Shown here one piece after another: positions 23,673 to 31,520 of a stretch of DNA of 49,985 bases. Origin of the DNA: Metaruminococcus_A sp900762715 (lineage in GTDB: Bacteria; Bacillota; Clostridia; Oscillospirales; Ruminococcaceae); the NCBI GenBank assembly GCA_048204295.1, contig DBFBLF010000007.1, positions 1 through 49,985 on the forward strand. Direction: 5' to 3'. The stretch's first letter is position 1; each line of letters opens with the position of its first letter. Position numbers and translations under genes: made by a program. The notes under the pieces are model-generated. The model was not told where the DNA came from and did not search any database. It was given only the letters and a program-made list of their open reading frames with translations.

Positions 23673-26129
23673 TTATTTCTCTTCGCTGTCCGCCTTTTTG
23701 CGGAGAAGGACACCACCAGCTGCCATCAAAGCCATCAGCACAGCGAGTGCGGCAGGTAAAACCGCGTCGCCAGTCTTCGGCGGGGCAAGCGGGACATCTT
23801 CATCCGGAATTTCCTCTTCCGGCAAATCGACTGGATCAGTAGGACCGGCCGGCCCTACGAGCGGCGGTTCCGGGTCAACAATAATTTCTTCTTCGTAATA
23901 GACAACATTGATTATATTGTCGCCCTTAACGACCACATACGGAGTATCGCCGTCCTGCAGGCCGGAATTATAGCCGGAAACAGGTTTCAAGAAATCAAGC
24001 TGAGTTGCCGCTGTTCCATCTTCCAGGGTAATTTCAGAGCCGATTTCAAATGGGGTTTCAAATACTGCGCTTCCAAGGAAAGTATCGGCGTCGTCCGGAG
24101 TTGTGACATTATCCTTGTAGTAGTTAACCGTTACCGGGAAGGTCTCTTTGACATACAGGACGTTGATGACATTATCCCCACCCTTGGTGACAATAAAAGG
24201 TACGCTGCCGGTCTGAACACCGGAGACATAATTGTCCGGTTTGAAGAAATCAAGCTGAGTTGCCTCTGTTCCATCTACCAGAGTAATTTCAGAATTGGCC
24301 TTAAATTCCTCAGCAAAAACGGAAGAGCCAAGGAAGGTTGCGGCGTCGTCCGGATTGGTCACGCTATCCTTGTAGTAGTTGACCGTTACCGGGAAGGTTT
24401 CTGCAATATAAAGAACATTGATAACATTATCGTCAGAAGAAACCACTACATACGGAACAGCTCCCTGCTGTACGCCGGAAACATAGCCGTTCGCCGGTTT
24501 GTAAGCATCAAGCTGAGCAGCGTTCAGAGTGATGGTATCGCCGTTCTCATAGTTACCCAGGTTCTGAGTGCCAAGGAAGTGCGCGGTATCACCCGGATTG
24601 GTCACGCTGTCTTTGTAGTAGTTGACAATAACTTCAAAGGTTTCAACCTCATAAAGAACGTTGATGACGTTATCTGCGCCTTTTACAACGGTATATGGAA
24701 CAGTCCCCTGCTGTACGCCGGAGATGTAGCCGTCCGCCGGTTTGTAAGCGTCAAGTTGCGTCCCATTCAATGTGATGGTATCGCCGTTCTCATAGTTACC
24801 CAGGTTCTGAGTGCCAAGGAAGTGCGCGGTATCACCCGGATTGGTCACACTGTCTTTATAGTAGTTGACAATGACCGGATAGGTGACAGGTTTGACATCA
24901 TAGCTGTTTGTGAACCAGACAGAGGTTGTCTGGCCCTTCACAACGGCAGCCGTTAAACCGTCATTGGACAAGTCAGCGTTGGAAGCATTACCACTTCCAA
25001 CCTGGACAGTTGCCGTAGTTGTTTTTATCATCTCACCGTTTGTATAGGCCGCACTTTCGGTAACGGTATAATTCCCAGGGGTGAGGTTTGCAAAGGTATA
25101 AGAAACTTTACCCGCAGTAATATCCGCTTTGGTCAGGCTGAAGGTCTGATTTACTCCGCTTCCAGCTACTGTAAAAGTGAAAGTAGCATCGGCAGGGAGA
25201 TTAACGCTATCGGTCTCTGACAAAATCTTACCGACAGTCAGCGCACTCTTATTGCTGTCCTTTTTTACATTGGTTACCGTCAGGGCTTTGTATTCATTTG
25301 CCTCTTTCAAAACAACTTCCCTGTTGTATCCTTTAACCGTGTATCCATTTGGAACATTAAGCTCGTCAACATAATAAACGCCGACAGGCAGGCTTTCATA
25401 TTTTTTGAACTCACCGTTTTTCAAAGAAAACGTCTCTGAAAAACTTCCATCTGCACTGGTAATTTTGAAAGAAAAGGTGGTATTGTCGTTTAAAGCAACG
25501 GAACCGTCTGCATTCTCAACGACCTTTTTCACTTCAATTGTGCCGTATTTGGCATAATCAATTAACGCCGTGCTGGAAATCAACACATCAAGGCCGGATT
25601 TATTCGGGCAGATATTAGAAACGCCGGGGATGTTATCGCTCCAATAATAAATCCCTTCGTACTCAAAAACCTTTATGCCCTGTGCGTTCGTTTCATAAAG
25701 ATCAGAAACCTTATCATTTGTCAGGCCGAGCGCTGTCACCGGAATTTCAATGACAACACGGACCGGTGCTTCCTTGTCTGCTTTGACAGAGATTCGGTTT
25801 TCATCACTGCCTCCGCCGCTTCCCCATCCGGAACTGTTTGTAGTAGCGGGAACGACATTCTGAGTAGAGCCTTCTCCAATATAGATTTTCATATACTTGA
25901 TCATATTGGATTTGGTCCAGGTGATGCCCACCGTTTTTTGATTGTCGTTCTGGTCCAGATAAGCAAAGGAGCCAGCTGTCTTGATATCAAGATGGTTAAA
26001 GGTAGAACCTCCTCCGCCTCCCGGCCAGTCTTTTGCCAATGTGGTTGTCGGCAATAACGCAATCAGCATTACCAGCGATACCAGCATTGTAAAAAGTTTT
26101 TTGGAAAACTTCCGGCATTTCTGCTTCAC
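23673..26129 (-). CDS. Repetitive wall-anchored surface protein with a PPKTG sorting signal
   Basis: An 818-residue secreted protein. Residues 1-33 form a signal peptide (basic start, hydrophobic core, TTTLAKD). The region 33-195 is a unique Gly/Ser-rich N-terminal domain. Then come about two Cna-B/SpaA-like modules (about 198-300, LPVGVYYVDELNVPNGY; about 300-410, LTPGNYTVTES). Four repeats of about 80 residues start near 416, 496, 580 and 665, each opening with VNYYKD and closing with NVINVLY (MucBP-like). An acidic proline-rich linker leads to PPKTG at 783-787, a membrane segment and RKKADSEEK. The sorting signal is a variant of LPxTG. Such proteins bind mucin or host matrix. Start is GTG 26129 after GGAAGGTG. 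It has two copies of a promoter-like unit upstream and the sigma/anti-sigma pair downstream. Confidence 0.9.
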   Translation of the reverse strand: MKQKCRKFSKKLFTMLVSLVMLIALLPTTTLAKDWPGGGGGSTFNHLDIKTAGSFAYLDQNDNQKTVGITWTKSNMIKYMKIYIGEGSTQNVVPATTNSSGWGSGGGSDENRISVKADKEAPVRVVIEIPVTALGLTNDKVSDLYETNAQGIKVFEYEGIYYWSDNIPGVSNICPNKSGLDVLISSTALIDYAKYGTIEVKKVVENADGSVALNDNTTFSFKITSADGSFSETFSLKNGEFKKYESLPVGVYYVDELNVPNGYTVKGYNREVVLKEANEYKALTVTNVKKDSNKSALTVGKILSETDSVNLPADATFTFTVAGSGVNQTFSLTKADITAGKVSYTFANLTPGNYTVTESAAYTNGEMIKTTTATVQVGSGNASNADLSNDGLTAAVVKGQTTSVWFTNSYDVKPVTYPVIVNYYKDSVTNPGDTAHFLGTQNLGNYENGDTITLNGTQLDAYKPADGYISGVQQGTVPYTVVKGADNVINVLYEVETFEVIVNYYKDSVTNPGDTAHFLGTQNLGNYENGDTITLNAAQLDAYKPANGYVSGVQQGAVPYVVVSSDDNVINVLYIAETFPVTVNYYKDSVTNPDDAATFLGSSVFAEEFKANSEITLVDGTEATQLDFFKPDNYVSGVQTGSVPFIVTKGGDNVINVLYVKETFPVTVNYYKDNVTTPDDADTFLGSAVFETPFEIGSEITLEDGTAATQLDFLKPVSGYNSGLQDGDTPYVVVKGDNIINVVYYEEEIIVDPEPPLVGPAGPTDPVDLPEEEIPDEDVPLAPPKTGDAVLPAALAVLMALMAAGGVLLRKKADSEEK
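24529..24848 (-). repeat. 77-bp identical direct repeat inside the surface protein gene
   Basis: Bases 24529-24605 and 24772-24848 are identical; the offset is 243 bases, exactly 81 codons. It joins protein repeats 1 and 2 and marks the most recent duplication, a likely site for recombination that changes repeat number. Repeats 3 and 4 are more diverged. Confidence 0.9.
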
Positions 26130-26161
26130 TTAAATCACCTTCCTTGATTGACTTTTAATAA

Positions 26162-26315
26162 TAGTATATTGAGGGGTAGTCACACACCGGTCACAAATAT
26201 TTGTGGACCAGCAAATTTTTTCACCGGCTGTCCAACTACTTAAACTTGTCCGCCAACTTCGGTGGACAGCTGATAAGTTTAGTATATCCACACACAGTCA
26301 CATTTCAGTCACAAA
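26162..26315 (-). promoter_or_regulatory. Two copies of a direct-repeat promoter unit upstream of the surface protein
   Basis: On the minus strand each unit reads ATATTTGTGAC, then GTGAC again six bases later (11-base period), then ATATACTA exactly 20 bases after TTTGTGAC. Copy 1 is at 26280-26315 and copy 2 at 26162-26197, 118 bases apart. The 11-base direct repeat upstream of a TATACT-like -10 resembles sites of OmpR-type response regulators or a special sigma factor. Function is inferred from the pattern only. Confidence 0.6.
26227..26270. repeat. Inverted repeat between the two promoter units
   Basis: Outer arms GCTGTCC (26227-26233) and GGACAGC (26264-26270); an inner GTCCGCC/GGTGGAC hairpin shares the right arm. 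It has no T tract and lies in the leader of the upstream promoter unit, so it may be a regulator site or RNA structure. Confidence 0.5.
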
Positions 26316-26328
26316 TATACGACAAATA

Positions 26329-26358
26329 AAAAAAGACGGCTAAAAAGCCGTCTTTTTT
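26329..26358 (-). terminator. Terminator of the trpB2 gene
   Basis: Arms AAAAAAGACGGC and GCCGTCTTTTTT with a 6-base loop, nine bases after the TrpB2 stop. Confidence 0.9.
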
Positions 26359-26366
26359 AGGTACAG

Positions 26367-27737
26367 TTACCGCCCGGAAACCTGGGGAAGGCTGTCAAAC
26401 CCTTTTTGCAGGTCTTCGTCAGTCGGTACATAATCGCTCATTTTCCCTTCCAGGAAGGCCGTATACGCGGTCATATCAAAGTAGCCGGTACCGGTCAGGC
26501 CAAAGAGAATGGTTTTTTCCTCACCGGTCTCTTTGCACCGAAGCGCCTCATCCATTGCAGCGCGGATTGCGTGAGCCGATTCCGGCGCAGGCAGAATGGT
26601 CTCGTGCTTCGCAAAGAAAGTTGCCGCCTCAAAGACCTTGGTCTGCTCTACCGAAACAGCATCCATATACCCATCGTGGTAAAGCTTGGAAAGGATCGGA
26701 GACATCCCGTGATAGCGCAGGCCTCCCGCGTGATTCGGCGAGGGGATAAAACCGCTGCCCAGCGTATACATCTTTGCCAGAGGAGTGATTTTTCCGGTAT
26801 CGCAGAAATCGTAAGCGTACTTGCCGCGGGTGAAGGACGGGCAAGACGCCGGCTCTACCGCGACAATCCGAGGATCGGCCTTTCCGGTGAGTTTATCCTG
26901 CATATAAGGGGCAATTAAACCGCCAAGGTTTGAGCCGCCGCCGGCACAGCCGATAACGACATCCGGGTATTCCCCCAAGATATCCATCGCTTTTTTGGCC
27001 TCCAGGCCGATAATTGACTGATGGAGAAGAACCTGGTTGAGAACGGAACCAAGGACGTAACGGCAGTTTTCGGTGGAAACAGCCTTTTCGACCGCCTCCG
27101 ATATGGCACAGCCAAGACTCCCCCCCGTATTGGGATCGTTTGCGAGAATCTGGCGGCCGACGTTAGTGGTATCACTCGGACTGGCAATTACATTCGCATC
27201 GAAGGTCTGCATGACAGCCTTGCGGAACGGCTTCTGCTCATAAGAGACCTTAACCATGAAAACGGTCAGGTCGAGACCGAAGTAGGAACAGGCCTCCGAC
27301 AAGGCGGTCCCCCACTGACCCGCTCCGGTCTCAGTGGTCAAGCTGGTCAGCCCCTGGTCTTTGGCGTAGTACGCCTGCGCAATTGCCGAATTGAGCTTAT
27401 GGCTGCCGGAGGTGTTGTTCCCCTCAAACTTGTAATAAATTTTTGCCGGAGTGCCAAGCGCTTTTTCAAGGTTATAGGCACGACAGAGCGGGGACGGGCG
27501 ATAAATCTTGTACATTTCCTGAATTTCTTCCGGAATATCTACATAACGGGTTTCCGCATCCATTTCCTGATGGGCAAGCTTTTTGCAGAAGACCGGGTAA
27601 AGGTCTTCTTCGGTGGCGGGCTGCATAGTGGCCGGGTTAATCATCGGTTCCGGCTGTTCCTTCATATCGGCCCGCAGGTTATACCATTGTTTGGGCATCT
27701 GCTCTTCGGTCAAATAAAGTCTGTGTGGGATTTTCAT
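26367..27737 (-). CDS. trpB: Tryptophan synthase beta chain, TrpB2 type
   Basis: A 456-residue PLP enzyme. The PLP lysine is in NNTSGSHKLNSA (Lys114) and the phosphate-binding loop is CAGGGSNLGG near 265. Length and the long N-terminal extension (MKIPHRLYLTEEQMPKQWYN) match the TrpB2 group (about 450 residues) rather than the about 400-residue TrpB1 that pairs with TrpA. It condenses indole with serine to make tryptophan; TrpB2 enzymes are thought to salvage indole or to work without TrpA. No trpA or other trp genes are nearby. AGGTG lies seven bases before ATG 27737. Expression is controlled by the Trp T-box at 27827-28105. Confidence 0.95.
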   Translation of the reverse strand: MKIPHRLYLTEEQMPKQWYNLRADMKEQPEPMINPATMQPATEEDLYPVFCKKLAHQEMDAETRYVDIPEEIQEMYKIYRPSPLCRAYNLEKALGTPAKIYYKFEGNNTSGSHKLNSAIAQAYYAKDQGLTSLTTETGAGQWGTALSEACSYFGLDLTVFMVKVSYEQKPFRKAVMQTFDANVIASPSDTTNVGRQILANDPNTGGSLGCAISEAVEKAVSTENCRYVLGSVLNQVLLHQSIIGLEAKKAMDILGEYPDVVIGCAGGGSNLGGLIAPYMQDKLTGKADPRIVAVEPASCPSFTRGKYAYDFCDTGKITPLAKMYTLGSGFIPSPNHAGGLRYHGMSPILSKLYHDGYMDAVSVEQTKVFEAATFFAKHETILPAPESAHAIRAAMDEALRCKETGEEKTILFGLTGTGYFDMTAYTAFLEGKMSDYVPTDEDLQKGFDSLPQVSGR

Positions 27738-27826
27738 TTTTGTTCACCTTTCCTCCCTCACTTTCTGAAGGAGTCCTTTCCATAAAGTTCGCCCGGAAGC
27801 GTTTGATGTTTAGGGACAAAAGCAAC

Positions 27827-28105
27827 AAAAAAAGCTTTTGTCTCAGTTTTCACTGGGACAAAAGCTTCACACTTCTGCGGTACCACCCTAATTGACACGA
27901 ATGTGCCCACTCACTCCGCATACAACCATATGCGCTTCCTTGGTAACGGGTGAAGATCCCGTCAGGCACTACTAAGCACACCGCTTTTCGTCCTGCCCTC
28001 ATAAGTCCATTCAGCCAAAAGGTTACTGCCGCTTCGCACCAGCCAGCGGCTCTCTGAAAGCACGTTTTAAGGCTTACTCTTCTTAATCAACGGTTTAGTT
28101 TATGG
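27827..28105 (-). promoter_or_regulatory. T-box riboswitch, tryptophan-specific
   Basis: Read on the minus strand, the leader contains the stem I elements CAGAGAGCCG and GGTGCGAAGCGG, the specifier GAATGGAC with codon TGG (Trp) at 28009-28007, and the T-box bulge AATTAGGGTGGTACCGC with UGGU at 27885-27882. A terminator (27867-27827, stem AAGCTTTTGTC with seven Ts) follows. Uncharged tRNA-Trp would pair with the specifier and the bulge, form the antiterminator and allow transcription of trpB2. This makes TrpB2 a tryptophan-starvation gene. Confidence 0.95.
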
Positions 28106-28109
28106 TATC

Positions 28110-28138
28110 ATTATATTCATTGCCCTTTAAAAAGTCAA
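28110..28138 (-). promoter_or_regulatory. Promoter of the T-box-trpB2 transcript
   Basis: TTGACT (28133-28138) and a perfect TATAAT (28110-28115) separated by exactly 17 bases on the minus strand, just upstream of the T-box leader. Confidence 0.9.
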
Positions 28139-28167
28139 TACCCTTTTAAAATTTTATTGAAGCAATA

Positions 28168-28189
28168 AAAAGGCCCCAAAGGGCCTTTT
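28168..28189 (-). terminator. Terminator of spo0A
   Basis: Stem AAAAGGCCC/GGGCCTTTT with a 4-base loop and a T-rich minus-strand tail, 41 bases after the Spo0A stop. Confidence 0.85.
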
Positions 28190-28229
28190 GTTTTTATGGG
28201 AGATTCAAGAGATAGAAGAAGTTGGTATT

Positions 28230-29000
28230 TTAAACAACATGGGAGGCTTTCAGCTTCAGGCGAAGCTTATCTGCAATCATGGCAATAAATTCCGAGTTGG
28301 TCGGTTTGCCCCTGCTGTTGTGAATGGTATATCCGAAATAAGCGTTGAGAGTATCAACGTCGCCGCGGTCCCAGGCCACTTCAATAGCGTGGCGGATGGC
28401 GCGTTCAACACGGGAGGAAGTGGTGTTGAAGGCCTTTGCGACTGTCGGGTAAAGAAGCTTTGTAACAGAGTTTATCATTTCAGGGTCTTCAATGGAAAGC
28501 CGGATGGATTCCCTGAGATAGTGATAGCCTTTGATATGAGCGGGAACACCGATTTGATGGATGACGTCGGTAATCATCACTTCCAGGTCGGCATGGCCTG
28601 TGGGCTTTGCAACCGGATCAGCCGGGGCGTGAAAATCGGTGAGGGCAACAACGCGGTCAACCAGGTCTTCCAGCTCGAACGGTTTGAGCATGAAGTAGGA
28701 CGCGCCGCAGTTCATCAGTTCGCTCTGCAAAAATGAACTGTCGTAGGCAGTTGTGATGATAAACATGGGGCGGTTTGCAATGTCCTTAAAAGTTTTCAGC
28801 AGCTTGATGGCGTCCATCTGCTGCATTAAAGCGTCGATAATGACTACATCAGGGTGCTCTTTCAAAATTGCATCGCAGATTATCTGGCCGTTTTTCGGTT
28901 CGGTCAGCACCTCAAAGCCCTTGGAACGCAGCATGTCTGCGCAAATTAACCCGTAATCCAGCGATTCGTCGCCGATCATTACTTTTCGTTTGTTTGTCAC
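28230..29000 (-). CDS. spo0A: Sporulation master regulator Spo0A
   Basis: A 256-residue response regulator. Residues 1-120 form the receiver domain with the phosphorylated Asp56 (VVIIDALM), Thr near 83 and Lys106 (MLKPF). Residues 145-256 are the Spo0A DNA-binding domain, nearly diagnostic: VIHQIGVPAHIKGYHYLRES, RVERAIRHAIEVAWDRG and KPTNSEFIAMIADKLRL. It turns on sporulation when phosphorylated. Unlike Bacillus Spo0A, the acidic pocket reads MIGDES (one Asp replaced by Gly) and MPHLDG is replaced by MQQMDA, so phosphotransfer or metal binding may differ. It lies downstream of spoIVB on the same strand, the normal order in Bacillota. Confidence 0.98.
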   Translation of the reverse strand: MTNKRKVMIGDESLDYGLICADMLRSKGFEVLTEPKNGQIICDAILKEHPDVVIIDALMQQMDAIKLLKTFKDIANRPMFIITTAYDSSFLQSELMNCGASYFMLKPFELEDLVDRVVALTDFHAPADPVAKPTGHADLEVMITDVIHQIGVPAHIKGYHYLRESIRLSIEDPEMINSVTKLLYPTVAKAFNTTSSRVERAIRHAIEVAWDRGDVDTLNAYFGYTIHNSRGKPTNSEFIAMIADKLRLKLKASHVV

Positions 29001-29156
29001 AATACTTCCTCCTCATCTGATCTTGTTGTCATAATATTACCATATATTGGAAAATAAAACAAGAGGTTTTTTACATTTTTTCCCAATTATTTGTAAATAA
29101 TGGATAATCGACGAATGAAAAAGGGACAGCCTACCTTATTATAGGAGAAAATGGGG

Positions 29157-30389
29157 TTATGACTGGGTACGCATTGAAGCGATATTCTGGTACATATTCT
29201 CTGCAAAGATTGCGTAACCACGCGTTGGATCGTTTACGAAAACGTGGGTGACTGCGCCGACGAGCTTTCCGTTTTGGACAATCGGGCTTCCGCTCATTCC
29301 CTGAACAATCCCGCCGCAGAGTTCCAGAAGCTCCGGATCAGTAATCTTGATGACCATATTTTTGGTCGGGCTGTTTTCCAAAAGATTTATTTTTTCAATT
29401 TCAATTTCATATTCTTTGGGCGCGCTTCCGTTAATTGTAGTTAAAACGGTCGCCTTTCCGGTTTTGATTTCCTGTTTCAGTCCCATAGGGACAACGCTGC
29501 TATACTGCGGCGCCTCATACATCTGGCCGAATACGCCCGACTCATTGTTGAGAAGGATGGTGCCGCAGGATGTTTTTGAAACAAAACTGCCCCGCAGTTC
29601 TCCGGGGGTTCCCACTGTACCCTTTACAATATCGTGGATTTTTACGTTAACAACGTCCCCCTGCATCACCGGCAGTACTTCACCGGTATCTACGTCACAG
29701 ATTGCGTGCCCCAGTCCGCCAAAGGCTTTGCTTTCAGGGTCGTAAAAGCTGACTGTCCCAATGCCCGCCGAGCTGTCGCGGACCCATAACCCGGCTTTGT
29801 AGGTGTGGTCAATAGCGGAAAGAGCCGGCGTCAGGGAAAGAGAACCGGTTTTGCCGTCCCTCTTATAGTGAATGGTAACGCTTTCCCCGCCGCTGTTTGA
29901 GATTACGCCTGCGACCTCTGCGTTGGAAGAAACAGGGGTGTCGTTAATTTTAATAATAATATCGCCGGTGCGGATCCCAGCTTCTTTGGCCGGGTTACGT
30001 GAGCCGTTTTCGGTGGCGATTTCATTGAGCCCGACTACGATGACGCCGTCAGTCAGGATTTTTACCCCGAACGGGGTACCGCAGGGGGCGAGCATCACTT
30101 TGGGGATTGTCTCCACCGTGGCGGTTTTAACCGGGATCAGCCCGAACAACGAAAGTTGGACCTCCTGCCGGACTGGAGCGGTTTCGCTTGCCTGCGCCGC
30201 CGCCTCTTTTTCGTAGGTGCTTCCCAGCTGTACGCCAAAGAGCGGCGAAATGGTAAACTCCTCGCCTTTGATGTTATAATAGTGTTCGGGTGCTGCGATG
30301 TCAATATATACCATCATTCCCAGTACTGTAAAGGCGAGTACCGCCATAACAGCCGTAAAGGAATGAATCATCGTTCGGATCAGCCTCAT
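29157..30389 (-). CDS. spoIVB: SpoIVB signalling serine peptidase (family S55)
   Basis: A 410-residue membrane-anchored protease. An N-terminal membrane anchor (about 10-32) is followed by a PDZ domain (about 115-190, GIRTGDIIIKINDTPVSS) and the S55 peptidase domain with the catalytic His in GGLGHAICD near 226 and the catalytic Ser in GIVQGMSGSP near 365. In sporulation it is secreted from the forespore and cleaves SpoIVFA to trigger processing of pro-sigma-K. The start ATG 30389 has no Shine-Dalgarno sequence directly upstream: a perfect 7-bp hairpin (30398-30419) stands there with GGAG in its loop. Spo0A follows 156 bases downstream. Confidence 0.97.
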   Translation of the reverse strand: MRLIRTMIHSFTAVMAVLAFTVLGMMVYIDIAAPEHYYNIKGEEFTISPLFGVQLGSTYEKEAAAQASETAPVRQEVQLSLFGLIPVKTATVETIPKVMLAPCGTPFGVKILTDGVIVVGLNEIATENGSRNPAKEAGIRTGDIIIKINDTPVSSNAEVAGVISNSGGESVTIHYKRDGKTGSLSLTPALSAIDHTYKAGLWVRDSSAGIGTVSFYDPESKAFGGLGHAICDVDTGEVLPVMQGDVVNVKIHDIVKGTVGTPGELRGSFVSKTSCGTILLNNESGVFGQMYEAPQYSSVVPMGLKQEIKTGKATVLTTINGSAPKEYEIEIEKINLLENSPTKNMVIKITDPELLELCGGIVQGMSGSPIVQNGKLVGAVTHVFVNDPTRGYAIFAENMYQNIASMRTQS

Positions 30390-30842
30390 ATTTTGTTGGA
30401 AACGTAATACTCCGTTTCCGCTCCTTCCTGCTTGTTTTTTGCCCTTTGCAGTTGGTCAAACTGCGGCGCCTGTAATCGGCCCGGTCAGAATGAACCGGCC
30501 CTATAGAAATTAAGGCTATACTGAAAAAGGCTTCACTTATAATATCTGCGAAAAAATTGGTATTATAAATGGTAAAATTACTGTTGAAAAGTAGAATTGT
30601 ATTGTCCGCTTTCGTGTGATATAATAAATATCAGCCGCAAATATTTCGGCGTTGATTGTAATACAAGCAACAATGGGCAGCACATTCTTGTTGTTTTCGT
30701 TCCTGCGACGCAGCAGTAAAACCGAAGGCTTATATAATTTATATGAGCATCCTTAAGCTTTGCGCCTGTATAGTTTTTTTCAAAATTTTGCTGAAATCCA
30801 GCGAAAACGCTTTTATTTTTATAGTAAGGATACCCTGTTATT
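30390..30842. other. Divergent intergenic region (spoIVB / 2-oxoacid oxidoreductase operon)
   Basis: No gene seen in 453 bases. On the spoIVB side are the hairpin at 30398-30419 and a GGCCGGT/ACCGGGCC imperfect inverted repeat near 30478-30504 that has no T tract. On the plus side is the promoter at 30597-30625, then an untranslated leader of about 210 bases with small stems such as CAACAA/TTGTTG and CTGC-GAC-GCAG. I do not recognise any riboswitch class in it. Confidence 0.6.
30597..30625 (+). promoter_or_regulatory. Promoter of the 2-oxoacid:ferredoxin oxidoreductase operon
   Basis: TTGTAT (30597-30602) and perfect TATAAT (30620-30625), 17 bases apart. It implies a 5' leader of about 210 bases before the first gene. 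Confidence 0.65.
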
Positions 30843-31502
30843 ATGATAAATTTTCAGAAAATCATTATTATCACCGGCCATTATGGCTGCGGCAAAACAA
30901 ACCTTGCCGTTAACCTGGCGCTCCATCTGGCAGACGGGGGAGAGCAGGTCACCATTATGGATTTGGATATTGTCAACCCGTACTTCCGCACCAACGACTG
31001 CAAAGAACTATTTGAAGAGCGCGGAATTGAGCTGGTTGCGGCAAACTTTGCTTCTACCAATCTGGACGTACCGTCCCTTCCGGGAAGCGTGGCTTCAAAA
31101 ATCCGGATGGGAGACGGCACTATTATTTTAGACGTTGGCGGGGATGACGCCGGGGCGGTTGCTCTGGGGCAATACGCCGCCTTAATTGAGGAAAAGGGCT
31201 ATGAAATGCTTTATGTCTACAACCCTTTTCGCTTTTTGACCGCGGAACCGGAGGAAACGGCTGAATCGCTTCGCAGCATTGAAGCAGCTTCCCGCCTTAA
31301 GGCAACCGCGCTTGTAAATAATGCAAACCTTGGCCCTTTAACCACTCCTGAAGTGGTAGAGCGGGGCTTGACTTTCGGCAAACAGTTGAGTGAGGTAACC
31401 GGCCTGCCGGTTAAGTTCACCGCTTGTGTGAAAGGAAACGAAATACAGAATAACGGGACAGATATTTTCCCAATGGAATTGTATTTGAAACCTGTTGAGT
31501 GA
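30843..31502 (+). CDS. MinD/ParA-like P-loop ATP-binding protein
   Basis: A 219-residue SIMIBI-type nucleotide-binding protein. Walker A is TGHYGCGKTN (residues 11-20) and the following strand is VTIMDLDIVNPYF (the switch I-type aspartates); the later GTIILDVGGDDAG is Walker B. The deviant lysine of true MinD (GKGG) is missing. AAGGA is 13 bases before ATG, so the ribosome site is weak. It is the first gene of the ferredoxin and 2-oxoacid oxidoreductase operon, 18 bases before the ferredoxin. It may help Fe-S cluster insertion or enzyme maturation, as related Mrp/NBP35-like ATPases do, but that is inference. Confidence 0.85.
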   Translation: MINFQKIIIITGHYGCGKTNLAVNLALHLADGGEQVTIMDLDIVNPYFRTNDCKELFEERGIELVAANFASTNLDVPSLPGSVASKIRMGDGTIILDVGGDDAGAVALGQYAALIEEKGYEMLYVYNPFRFLTAEPEETAESLRSIEAASRLKATALVNNANLGPLTTPEVVERGLTFGKQLSEVTGLPVKFTACVKGNEIQNNGTDIFPMELYLKPVE

Positions 31503-31520
31503 AAAGAGGAGGTATAAGGT

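Noticed and set aside
24529..24848. Regular repeats that could suggest a CRISPR array
   Set aside because: The period is 243 bp, in frame with protein repeats; no short repeat-spacer pattern and no cas genes.
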